This document shows, in pieces, positions 1 to 6,858 of a stretch of 12,889 nt of DNA. A program made the translations under genes and the position numbers. Each line of letters opens with the position of its first letter. Position 1 is the first letter of the stretch. Origin of the DNA: Lunatibacter sp038209145. Lineage in GTDB: Bacteria > Bacteroidota > Bacteroidia > Cytophagales > Cyclobacteriaceae. Where the stretch lies: contig JBBQXZ010000124.1 of NCBI GenBank assembly GCA_038209145.1, positions 1-12,889 of the forward strand, read 5' to 3'. The notes beneath the pieces are model-generated. The model was not told the origin of the DNA, searched no databases, and saw only the letters and a program-made list of their open reading frames with translations.

Positions 1-1
1 A

Positions 2-400
2 AATGAAGGTACTGACTGGCTTTGGTGCATGGGTTTTGTCCAAACAATAATTGACCAAGCGGCTTCTAAGATGGGGAAAAACTTCAAAACCCTTATGCCC
101 CTTACCTTTAGTTGTGATACAGTGGGCACCACCGGACTTCAGAAAGGATTGCTGACAAGGTTTTCAGAAGTCCGAAATAATCCTGGGAAAGTAAAACCAG
201 GTGATATTTTCTTAAGCCAACAAACCACTCACGATTGGACGCATACGGGGATCATTACCGCAATTGGGGACAGTATATTCGAAACAGTGGAAGGTAACAC
301 CAACGATGGGGGCTCTAGAAATGGATTTGCGGCAGTAAAAAGGATCAGGAACTTTAAAACTTCCAAATTGGATGTATTTTCAATAGAGCCTTTGGTATAA
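2..400 (+). CDS. CHAP/NlpC-P60-like cell-wall amidase or peptidase, C-terminal part (runs off the window start)
   Basis: The frame is open from base 2 with no stop, so the gene begins upstream of the window; the first ATG (29) is internal because the residues before it, DWLWC, carry the likely catalytic cysteine (codon 26-28). The papain-like CHAP signature follows: a GDIFL strand, then His in THTGII (codon 242-244) and the ETVEGNTN segment that usually supplies the third polar residue. Such enzymes cleave amide bonds in peptidoglycan stem peptides or cross-bridges. Whether the N-terminus has a signal peptide cannot be seen. A peptidoglycan-binding-domain reading frame follows about 100 bases downstream in another frame, which fits a role in wall remodelling or lysis. 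The C-terminus looks natural. The fold is fairly secure; substrate and cellular role are not. Confidence 0.75.
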   Translation, partial: NEGTDWLWCMGFVQTIIDQAASKMGKNFKTLMPLTFSCDTVGTTGLQKGLLTRFSEVRNNPGKVKPGDIFLSQQTTHDWTHTGIITAIGDSIFETVEGNTNDGGSRNGFAAVKRIRNFKTSKLDVFSIEPLV

Positions 401-498
401 GTTCACTTTAATTTAAAACTTCCTCATATCCTATTTCTACTTATCCAAAAAGTCAGTTAACAGGTTTCAGAAGATCACTTAAATCTGGAAAAGTTATT

Positions 499-756
499 TT
501 GCCTCATAAAATCCCAAAAAGAGATGCCAAAGGAAATGATGTAGTTTTGCTACAAGTCGGGCTTAAAATGACTAATTTTAATTTCGGGACATCTGATGGG
601 GATTTTGGAGCAAGAACTGAAAATTGTTTAAAGCAATTTCAATCAACAGTAAGTGAACTGGAAATCTCAGGAATTTTTGATCATGAAACTAAAAATTTTT
701 ACAGCAGGTACTTAATGGCTAGTATCATAATCAGTGAAGCGATTGTCCAGATATAG
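499..756 (+). CDS. Peptidoglycan-binding-domain protein, short, with doubtful start (possible gene remnant)
   Basis: The frame contains one PG_binding_1-like repeat: GNDVVLLQ, then DGDFGARTENCLKQFQ, then a second ISGIFDHETKNF turn. This is the typical three-helix fold that binds the peptide part of peptidoglycan. The only conventional start is the TTG at 499, 85 codons before the stop. However, the same frame stays open back to 412 and reads like protein there (SQLTGFRRSLKSGKVILPHK), with no ATG or GTG. So the gene may have lost its start or its N-terminal part, or it may once have been the C-terminal domain of a larger hydrolase. The CHAP gene just upstream ends in a different frame with its own stop, so a single frameshift between the two is possible but not obvious. 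The domain call is good; the gene boundary is weak. Confidence 0.55.
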   Translation: MPHKIPKRDAKGNDVVLLQVGLKMTNFNFGTSDGDFGARTENCLKQFQSTVSELEISGIFDHETKNFYSRYLMASIIISEAIVQI

Positions 757-1042
757 GATAGATCAACACTACCTATTCCACTAACCAATTAGCGATAATT
801 AAAAGAGAAGTTTTTGAGTAAAGGACGTAGCATGGACTTATGGATAGACGCAGGCAAATACCTTTAATTTCTGAAATGCTATTTTAAAGTTGTCCTATTT
901 TCCCGTGACCTTCACTGAATTTACTGCAATTTTTATTCTACAAAGATGGAAACAAAGGATGGTTCTTGGGGTAACATATCTTCTTGAAAAGGATATAATA
1001 ACAAATTACACCTCCAAAGAAATGACACAAAATATTTAACAA
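757..1042 (+). other. Intergenic spacer without a convincing gene
   Basis: No recognisable gene, promoter or hairpin was found. One frame is open from about 874 to 1039 and could encode 44 residues from a GTG at 905, ending four bases before the lipoprotein ATG. Its composition is unremarkable and I do not recognise it. No TAnnTTTG element is present in front of the lipoprotein gene. Confidence 0.3.
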
Positions 1043-1657
1043 ATGAAAAATAACCAAACATTGATTGTGATCCTTGGAACATTATTTATTTCAGGATGTG
1101 CGGCTGTTCCCAGGCAGGTTGTAGATGCATTGGAAATGCAACAGCGCGAGCTAGAACGGGTAAAAGCAATTTGTTTTGTGAATATGAACAACCAGTTGGA
1201 TGCGATAGAAAAATACCGACTGGCTATCCTTGATATTTATGAAGAACACCAAATTGCAAAGCACTGCAAAGCCTTAAATCAAGTAAGCATTGATGGAGTT
1301 TTCCAAATAGTAGAGATCGATCCAACGGGAGATATAGATTTGGATCATATAAACGTGGCAAAATTAGGAGACATCCAAAATTTTTTTAAGGCAGAAAGGG
1401 CAAAAGTAGTTATGGATATCAATTCCAGAAGAAAACAAATCCTTCTAGCCAATCAAAATTTTGAAAATATAGAAAACATTAACCTCGTGATGAATGATTA
1501 TATGCAGTCTTTGACCAGACTCAAAAATTCCCAGGATAAACTGGCAGTAGCTATCAAAAATCAAATGACCAAACTTGTCCCCATTCCATTTTCTTTAGAT
1601 AATATTCCTGATCCTCAAACCATTGAAGAAATTGTTACCCTCCTAACTGTTAGATAA
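1043..1657 (+). CDS. Coiled-coil lipoprotein of unknown function
   Basis: This 204-residue protein starts with a lipoprotein signal: KNN, a hydrophobic stretch and the lipobox ISGC, with Cys19 as the acylated residue. It should be anchored in the outer or inner membrane facing the periplasm. The rest is almost entirely helical and charged: QQRELERVKAICF, residues around 100-120 (KAERAKVVMDINSRRKQ), and a polar tail near NLVMNDYMQSLTRLKNSQDK. This suggests a coiled-coil or helical bundle. I recognise no family. The next gene starts two bases after its stop, so the two are almost certainly co-transcribed. The upstream wall-hydrolase and peptidoglycan-binding genes on the same strand suggest an envelope role, but the 286-base gap makes operon membership with them uncertain. 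Confidence 0.75.
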   Translation: MKNNQTLIVILGTLFISGCAAVPRQVVDALEMQQRELERVKAICFVNMNNQLDAIEKYRLAILDIYEEHQIAKHCKALNQVSIDGVFQIVEIDPTGDIDLDHINVAKLGDIQNFFKAERAKVVMDINSRRKQILLANQNFENIENINLVMNDYMQSLTRLKNSQDKLAVAIKNQMTKLVPIPFSLDNIPDPQTIEEIVTLLTVR

Positions 1658-1659
1658 TT

Positions 1660-1914
1660 ATGACTACTATTTTAAGTGAATTCCAGCAAAAAAGAAAAGC
1701 CGAAAATATAGTTGATCGGCTAGCTCTCCAAGAAGATCTCTCAAACCTACAAGAAAAATTAAATAATCTTTTCAATGATTCTCCCGTAGCAGTGGCTGAA
1801 TCCATTTCAAGAAAAGAATTGGAAGAACTGATTGTGGAAATTAAGAGAGGTACGGCAGCCAACAACAAAATCGCTAGATTTTTGGAACTGGCGAGTCAAA
1901 TTGGAATCGGATGA
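1660..1914 (+). CDS. Small helical hypothetical protein
   Basis: This is an 84-residue soluble protein with no signal peptide or membrane segment. Two amphipathic, leucine- and glutamate-rich helices (LALQEDLSNLQEKLNNLF and RKELEELIVEIKRG) suggest a helical hairpin or coiled coil. Its ATG lies two bases after the stop of the lipoprotein gene, implying translational coupling and a shared function, perhaps direct binding; however, the lipoprotein is expected outside the cytoplasm and this protein inside. I do not recognise a family. The minus-strand open frame over the same bases is a shadow. Confidence 0.65.
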   Translation: MTTILSEFQQKRKAENIVDRLALQEDLSNLQEKLNNLFNDSPVAVAESISRKELEELIVEIKRGTAANNKIARFLELASQIGIG

Positions 1915-2137
1915 AATAAAGATTGCGTATTTTTATTATTCCGACAATTTAATAAAAAATCCACCTTTGATCTTACCTGGATGTTACCACCTCTCTTAAC
2001 CCGACGCTAATCCGCCTGATTTATGCTTTTATTCACCCTTTTAAAAGGAAAACTATTCCAAAATCAAAAAAATAAACTAGTTAATCTTCGGAATAAAAGC
2101 TAAATAAAATCGAAAAGATAGATGAAATAAACCGTAA

Positions 2138-2836
2138 TCAAACCAAATCAAACGCATAGGCATAATCCAGAATATCTTTGAGACCATGGATGCCAAGCTT
2201 TTTGTTGATGTTTTTCCTGTGTTGCTCTACGGTATGTCGGCTGATGTACAATTCGTCCGAGATTTCAGGATTGTTTCTTCCTGTCGCCAACAATTTCAAA
2301 ATTTCTGACTCCCTTTCTGTGAGTTGCTCAAATTGAAAACGATGGTAATCACGGAATACCTCCTCAGAAATAACCCGTTGCAATTTTTTATTTAAACCGA
2401 CGAATCTTGAAATCGGAATGGCCATGGTGAGGTATCCAAAACATACCGATTTGAACTTCTTAAAAATTACCAAGCAAATACAATAGGCATTGATCTTTGA
2501 ATTGAAAACCTGTTGGTAGTTGGAGTAAATGGAACCCGATTGTTGGTTTTTAAAAAAATTCCTGACTTTGGGCAACTCATATTGCAGCGTGTCAGGATGA
2601 TAAAATTTCTCATTGAAATCCAACTCCTTTATGGATGTTTTTCCTGAAGATAGTCCAATCCAATCTCTTCCCGGCTTATTCAAGTATCTAAGATTAAAAT
2701 CCTCATCGGTATAATATAAAATTTCCCTACTCAATTCCACTACTTGTTCAAAATTCAATTGGTTGTTTTGCAGCAAATCCTCGTAGACCTTTAAATTTTC
2801 AAACTGTTGATTTAAAATGGAAGTTACCGTTTCCAT
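2138..2836 (-). CDS. LuxR-type transcriptional regulator with N-terminal PAS-like sensor
   Basis: This 232-residue regulator ends in a clear LuxR/GerE helix-turn-helix from about residue 172. LTERESEILKLLATG is the classical opening, followed by NNPEISDELYISRHTVEQHRKNI as scaffold and recognition helices. Residues 35-145 look like a PAS fold (YYTDEDFNLRYLN, then a strand-rich region ending CFGYLTMAIPI) of the kind found in many Bacteroidota single-component regulators; the ligand is unknown. There is no receiver domain and no adjacent kinase, so it is an orphan. It is convergent with the small helical gene and divergent, across a 623-base gap, from the membrane protein/XRE cassette. No TAnnTTTG promoter was found in front of it. 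Its targets cannot be inferred. Confidence 0.85.
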   Translation of the reverse strand: METVTSILNQQFENLKVYEDLLQNNQLNFEQVVELSREILYYTDEDFNLRYLNKPGRDWIGLSSGKTSIKELDFNEKFYHPDTLQYELPKVRNFFKNQQSGSIYSNYQQVFNSKINAYCICLVIFKKFKSVCFGYLTMAIPISRFVGLNKKLQRVISEEVFRDYHRFQFEQLTERESEILKLLATGRNNPEISDELYISRHTVEQHRKNINKKLGIHGLKDILDYAYAFDLV

Positions 2837-3392
2837 AGCTGAAATAATTAAGAATAAACAATAATTTAAATGAAGTCTAAATTTATATTATTGCTGGAAT
2901 ACCAAAAGATATCCAGAGATTGAAAATAATAATATTGAAAATAGTTGGCCTAGAAATAGTTGAAACCTTTAAAATGCTGAAAAATTTTAAAGTTCTCATT
3001 ATGCGTAACAATATTGGAAACTATCTAACCTGCAACAGGACCCTTTCCCATTTCCATGTTAGGAAATTTTAAGTGATAAATTTCAAAATAATGTCTGACA
3101 AATGCAATTTTTTTTATATAATTATTTATTTTCGACTAGTTAAACATTTAAACTAGATACTTCTTACTGCCTAAGTCTTTCTTTCTATGATATTTTCCTT
3201 AAACGAAAATGAAATTTTTATATCTCTGAAAATAGGGAGCGTTCCAGTCCCTTCTTAAGTAGTTTCAATTAATTTCCCATTACTGACTACTGCTTCCCTA
3301 ATCTAGCGACATCTATTTCCTGTGAAATTTCTTCCATTTGCCAAACAGAATAATTGATAAACTGGAGAGCGTTTGAAATGATTGAAAAAAAT
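2837..3392. other. AT-rich intergenic region, with a possible decayed coding segment
   Basis: No intact gene lies here. On the minus strand, 3337 down to about 3171 reads like protein in two consecutive frames: MEEISQEIDVARLGKQ, then after a one-base slip SNGKLIETT, a stop, and LPIFRDIKISFSF. That is the pattern of a decayed gene, but I do not recognise it and chance cannot be excluded. An imperfect palindrome (CTAGTT...AACTAG) sits at about 3137-3157. The promoter of the LuxR-type gene should lie near 2840-2900 but shows no clear consensus. Confidence 0.3.
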
Positions 3393-3451
3393 AATGTAAA
3401 TAAAACTTTACTTTTTAAAGTTTTATTTACATTTGTAAAGTAAACTTTACA
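3393..3451. promoter_or_regulatory. Palindromic operator array and promoter of the membrane protein/XRE operon
   Basis: A perfect 18-base inverted repeat (3393-3410 and 3416-3433, 5-base spacer) is followed immediately by a second palindrome, TGTAAAG-TAAA-CTTTACA (3434-3451). Read as half-related sites, there are three copies of one motif: 3395-3411 and 3434-3450 on the plus strand (15 of 17 identical) and 3431-3416 on the minus strand (16 bases identical to the first). A Bacteroidota-type -7 element, TACATTTG (3428-3435), straddles the junction of the two palindromes, which would place the transcript start near 3441, about 20 bases before the ATG at 3460. No good TTG -33 element is seen at normal spacing. 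The arrangement is what one expects of an autoregulated promoter occluded by a dimeric repressor, most likely the XRE protein of the same operon. Confidence 0.7.
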
Positions 3452-3459
3452 TTGACGCT

Positions 3460-3861
3460 ATGGAATTAATGAAATTTGAACGAAACAGAAGAATAAAAAA
3501 ATTAGCCGCCTGGACCTGGTCATGGGTAGCTACAATGGCAATCGCCACTTTTGGACCTGAGTTTATCTGGGATAATCATCCTTTTATGACCCAATTTGCG
3601 ATTATCGTCAACTTCGCAAATGGCATCTTGATAATTCTTGCCAATCGAGACCTATTCAACCATTTCTATGAACTGGAGAAAAATATTCACCTCGAATCGC
3701 TAGCCATCACACTTGGTTTGGCTGTCGTAGTAGGATTGTCCTACTCCCTACTAGACTCCACTAATTTGATAAAGCAAAATGCTCAAATCATCATGCTAGT
3801 CATGTTTATTGGAGTTACTTATCTGACCTCAATTTTGATTAATACGCGTCGTTATAAATGA
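3460..3861 (+). CDS. Small four-helix membrane protein paired with an XRE regulator
   Basis: This 133-residue protein has a basic N-terminus (KFERNRRIKK) and four predicted membrane helices at about residues 15-33, 45-62, 80-98 and 108-127, with a short loop rich in charged residues (NRDLFNHFYELEKN) between helices 2 and 3. It ends in basic RRYK, so both ends are probably cytoplasmic. It resembles the small membrane proteins (DUF2178 type and similar) often encoded beside YozG/YgzD-type HTH repressors, but I cannot assign a family firmly. Its stop overlaps the ATG of the XRE gene (ATGA), indicating translational coupling. The operator array lies immediately upstream. It could sense membrane state or sequester the repressor; this is inference. 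Confidence 0.75.
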   Translation: MELMKFERNRRIKKLAAWTWSWVATMAIATFGPEFIWDNHPFMTQFAIIVNFANGILIILANRDLFNHFYELEKNIHLESLAITLGLAVVVGLSYSLLDSTNLIKQNAQIIMLVMFIGVTYLTSILINTRRYK

Positions 3862-4052
3862 AAAATAAAATCAGAGACCTACGAACCGCCATAAATATGA
3901 CGCAGGAGGATCTTGCTTCAATTATCGGTGTATCTCGACAGACCATCAATGCGATCGAAAAGGAGAAATTCGACCCGAGTTTGCCCACTGCTTTCAAGAT
4001 GTCCAAGCTTTTTGAACTACCAATTGATCAGATCTTTCTGTTTGAAGGATAA
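3858..4052 (+). CDS. XRE-family helix-turn-helix repressor, minimal (YozG/YgzD-like)
   Basis: The 64-residue protein is essentially a single Cro/C1-type HTH. Helix 2 begins at MTQEDLASIIGV and the recognition helix is SRQTINAIEK, followed by DPSLPTAFKMSKLFELPIDQIF, a hallmark of the small YozG/YgzD-like group. There is no effector domain. Such proteins bind DNA as dimers and commonly repress their own promoter; the duplicated palindromes at 3393-3451 are the obvious target. The gene overlaps the membrane protein gene by four bases (ATGA) and is followed 25 bases later by a strong terminator, so the operon contains just these two genes. Confidence 0.9.
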   Translation: MKNKIRDLRTAINMTQEDLASIIGVSRQTINAIEKEKFDPSLPTAFKMSKLFELPIDQIFLFEG

Positions 4053-4077
4053 CTGAAATTCTCAGTGAATCCGCTTA

Positions 4078-4119
4078 AAACAAAAAAAGGCAACGAGAAT
4101 TCGTTGCCTTTTTTTGTTT
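4078..4119. terminator. Bidirectional intrinsic terminator between convergent genes
   Basis: A perfect 19-base inverted repeat (4078-4096 and 4101-4119) flanks a GAAT loop. The stem has a GC-containing core, GGCAACGA/TCGTTGCC, flanked by A7 on the left and T7 on the right, so an RNA from either strand makes a hairpin followed by a U-tract. It lies between the ends of the XRE gene (plus) and the TonB-dependent receptor gene (minus) and should serve both. Confidence 0.9.
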
Positions 4120-4131
4120 AGAGTAGGCTTC

Positions 4132-6558
4132 TTAAAACTTTACGCCAAAAGTCAAGTAGAAAGTCCGACCTTCCGCCGGCATAATTCCCGGACCGGGGTA
4201 GCCGCCGGCTCTACGCGTAAAATAAGCTGTATCCGTCAGATTATTCACGCCAGTTTTCAAGCTATATTTTTTCTTGAGCGTATACCCTGCTGAGAGATCC
4301 TGCACCGAATAAGCCGGAATCAAACCGGAAGTCGCTGCCGCATTTGGCTCAATGGAATTTGTAGCATCCGAAAAAGCCTCTCCGATATCACTCAACTGCC
4401 AAGTCATGGAGAAATCTTTGAAGCGGTAGGTAGCACCATATCGGTTGATTTTCCGGGAGGCATTTTCCACCCGATTTCCCGCCAGATTACTTACCACAAT
4501 TTCACCATTGCTTACGCTCGTACGCTCAAAATCCTGATATACTGCATGCACATAAGCCAGCGAGGTGAAGAAATGGATATAACCAACCGATGAATTGCCG
4601 ATGAAAGCCGTTATCGGATCAAATTCCACAAAGGCTTCCAAGCCTTGGCTGACCGAGGTGCCGAGATTTGTCCTAAATTGGAACCGGGTTCCATCAGCGG
4701 CAGTTTGCGTGATCGTTCCTATCCGGTCTGCGTAGTTCAGGTAGAAAAAGCTCGCATCAAAGTTCAAGAAAGAACCGATATTTCCCCGATATCCCAAATC
4801 AAAGTTATAGCCTCTTGCATCCTGAAGATTCGGATCTATCACGTCCGTAGTGGCAGGGGGAGTTAGATCCGAAATCAAAACGGGTCTATACGCCTGAGAA
4901 AAATTGGTGTAGAATTCCGTTGTTTTCGTAAGGTGATATTCTCCTCCAATACCTAACAAAGCAAAAGTTCGCGTTCGTTGCCCAGGTGTCAAAAGCTGTG
5001 GCACACCATTTACCGTATTCAAGATTCCTGTCATATTCGAAGAAATATTTTCTAGCCGAAGTCCGGCAGTAAGCAAAAGCTTATCCGTCACATTGAACAT
5101 ATTCTCCACAAAAGCCGCATGGTTGACATTGTCAAAATCCAAGTCAATTGGGTAGCTGGCCTCTATCAAATTAAAGTTCATGTCTGTGCCGGCATCTCCC
5201 ACACCACGTTGATAGCGGTCTATATTTCCCTTAAAAAAGCGGTATCCGCTGACCAAATTGTGTTCTTTTCCAAAAAGTGAATAGGCAGTACTCAGTCTTA
5301 ATTCGGTGCCAAAAGTATGGTATAGGTCACGGTCAACTTGCCTATTTCCCAAATCATCTTCTTGGGTGATCGCCTTTACAAAGCCTATGCTGTTTCGCTC
5401 TGCAATAGTTCCGAAAGCTTTGAAATTCAACTTTGTCTTGGAGCTGACAATGTAGTCAGCATTGAGAGAAGGAATAAACCACGGGGTACTGAACCAATTT
5501 CTATCGCGGGTACTCTGACTGGGGTCTTCTCTAAATTGCGCATCGGTCAATCCACCAGGCTGCTGGCTCTTTGTAGTCATATAGGTCATTTCCGTCCCGA
5601 TTTTCAGGCGATTGCTCACTGCATAGTTTACCTCGAGATGGGCATGATCGGTATTGAAAAATCCATTTTCTCTCCAGCCATTTCCGCGCCTTTTTTGGTA
5701 ATAAGCGGTATAGTTCCACTTCCCTTCCGTTCCCCCGATGTAATTGAATGTGCTGAAAAGTCCATTACTTCCCACCGTATTAATCGTCTCAGCAGTGAAT
5801 CTTGTAGCAGGATCAGGTTTGCGCATGACGAAATTCAGTAATCCGCCAAACTGCGGTCCATACTGTAAAGAGGACGCACCACGGATGATTTCGATATTTT
5901 CTACCACTTCCATGGGAGGAGTGAAATAAGCCTCCGGATAACCCATCGGATCAGGCGTAACATCATAGCCATTCATGCGCACATTGAATTCCCAAGAGCG
6001 GTTCGGATTCAAACCCCTGGAAGCAACGCCTAGCTGAATGCCGGAACCGTCATTTTCCCAGATGCTAATGCCCGGTGTACGTCCAAAAATCTGTCTGCTA
6101 TTATTCATGGCCAAATTTGCATCAATATCTGACAACCGAATTACTTCATTTTTTCGACCGGCATTAATTCGGAAATCCTCCACCTCGGGTAAGCGACCTT
6201 GGCCGTTCATTCCCCGGCTTGCCAAAAGTTCGAAAGATCCCATCCAAATTTCATCTTCAACTAAAGAGAAGTCCATATTTTTTATTTCGCTATCGACAAT
6301 CGAAAAGGAAACTTTTTGATCTTCAAAACCAATCAGATTGACTTTCAAATCGTAATTTCCCGATGGGATATCTTTTAAAATATATTTGCCATTTTGATCC
6401 GATTGAACGCCTCGAACCGTTCCATCCAGGTAGATCGAAACTCCCTGAATCGGATTTTGAGCCTTATCGAGAATCTTTCCCTGCACGGCATTTCGCTGAG
6501 CAAAAGAAAAAGAGATCGAAATCAGACAAAAGAAAATGGTTGAATAGAATAGCTTCAT
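4132..6558 (-). CDS. FecA-like TonB-dependent outer-membrane receptor
   Basis: The 808-residue product has a Sec signal (FFCLISISFSFA, cleavage before Gln21), then a carboxypeptidase-regulatory-like beta-sandwich domain (about 25-100: VQGKILDKAQNPIQGVSIYL), a plug domain (about 138-248) and a long beta-barrel ending in GRTFYLTFGVKF with terminal Phe. The plug segment RGASSLQYGPQFGG followed by LLNFVMRKP is close to the ferric-citrate receptor FecA group, so the ligand is probably a ferric chelate. No SusD partner and no FecIR-type sigma/anti-sigma pair is adjacent. The frame is open 24 codons further upstream, but those codons overlap the promoter at 6600-6630, so the ATG at 6558, directly before the signal peptide, is chosen. 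Its composition looks less AT-rich than the flanking DNA. Numerous antisense frames over it are shadows. Confidence 0.92.
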   Translation of the reverse strand: MKLFYSTIFFCLISISFSFAQRNAVQGKILDKAQNPIQGVSIYLDGTVRGVQSDQNGKYILKDIPSGNYDLKVNLIGFEDQKVSFSIVDSEIKNMDFSLVEDEIWMGSFELLASRGMNGQGRLPEVEDFRINAGRKNEVIRLSDIDANLAMNNSRQIFGRTPGISIWENDGSGIQLGVASRGLNPNRSWEFNVRMNGYDVTPDPMGYPEAYFTPPMEVVENIEIIRGASSLQYGPQFGGLLNFVMRKPDPATRFTAETINTVGSNGLFSTFNYIGGTEGKWNYTAYYQKRRGNGWRENGFFNTDHAHLEVNYAVSNRLKIGTEMTYMTTKSQQPGGLTDAQFREDPSQSTRDRNWFSTPWFIPSLNADYIVSSKTKLNFKAFGTIAERNSIGFVKAITQEDDLGNRQVDRDLYHTFGTELRLSTAYSLFGKEHNLVSGYRFFKGNIDRYQRGVGDAGTDMNFNLIEASYPIDLDFDNVNHAAFVENMFNVTDKLLLTAGLRLENISSNMTGILNTVNGVPQLLTPGQRTRTFALLGIGGEYHLTKTTEFYTNFSQAYRPVLISDLTPPATTDVIDPNLQDARGYNFDLGYRGNIGSFLNFDASFFYLNYADRIGTITQTAADGTRFQFRTNLGTSVSQGLEAFVEFDPITAFIGNSSVGYIHFFTSLAYVHAVYQDFERTSVSNGEIVVSNLAGNRVENASRKINRYGATYRFKDFSMTWQLSDIGEAFSDATNSIEPNAAATSGLIPAYSVQDLSAGYTLKKKYSLKTGVNNLTDTAYFTRRAGGYPGPGIMPAEGRTFYLTFGVKF

Positions 6559-6599
6559 ATTTAACTTGTTTTTATTTAGACTTGATTTAAATAATAATG

Positions 6600-6630
6600 C
6601 AAATCTATTATCTAGATCAATTCTAAACAA
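6600..6630 (-). promoter_or_regulatory. Promoter of the TonB-dependent receptor
   Basis: Read on the minus strand, a TTG (6630-6628) is separated by 20 bases from TAGATTTG (6607-6600), a full match to the Bacteroidota -33/-7 consensus TTG-N(17-23)-TAnnTTTG. Transcription should start near 6594, giving a leader of about 36 bases to the ATG at 6558. This position excludes the longer open frame beginning at 6630. No palindromic Fur-like box is obvious. Confidence 0.7.
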
Positions 6631-6858
6631 GATTTATTTGGTAAAATTTGAATTAAATTTTAGCTACCGGAAAATTCCACGCAACTTCATCCTCTTGCCT
6701 TCGACAAATTGAATATTCAAGACGCAGATCTAACAGAGCTGTCGACAAATTCTGAAACCATTTAAGAAATTCTTTCCGATTATGAAGGGATGATCACGAA
6801 CTAAGATGGCGTCGGAGATTTTAAGAATAAAAAGCGCACCTCTTTTTTTGAGTTATGT
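6631..6858. other. Intergenic region with unidentified coding-like remnants
   Basis: No intact gene. One plus-strand frame from about 6691 reads LAFDKLNIQDADLTELSTN, then, after in-frame TAA codons, EILSDYEGMITN and DGVGDFKNKKR. Its composition is typical of real protein, so this may be a gene remnant carrying two nonsense codons. A minus-strand frame over the same bases (about 6790 to 6653) is also open but has a less protein-like composition. I recognise neither. A 10-base direct repeat, TCGACAAATT (6701, 6742), is within chance expectation. Confidence 0.25.

Noticed and set aside
2025..2100. 10-bp inverted repeat GCTTTTATTC / GAATAAAAGC around a 56-base spacer
   Set aside because: AT-rich, far apart, no U-tract after a compact stem; within chance expectation, so not called a terminator.
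5338..5841. 167-codon plus-strand open frame inside the TonB-dependent receptor gene
   Set aside because: It is antisense to a clearly coding beta-barrel segment and its sequence is Ser/Cys/Arg-rich without domain features; it is a shadow, like the other plus-strand frames at 4645-4866, 5744-5929, 6038-6319 and 6363-6590.
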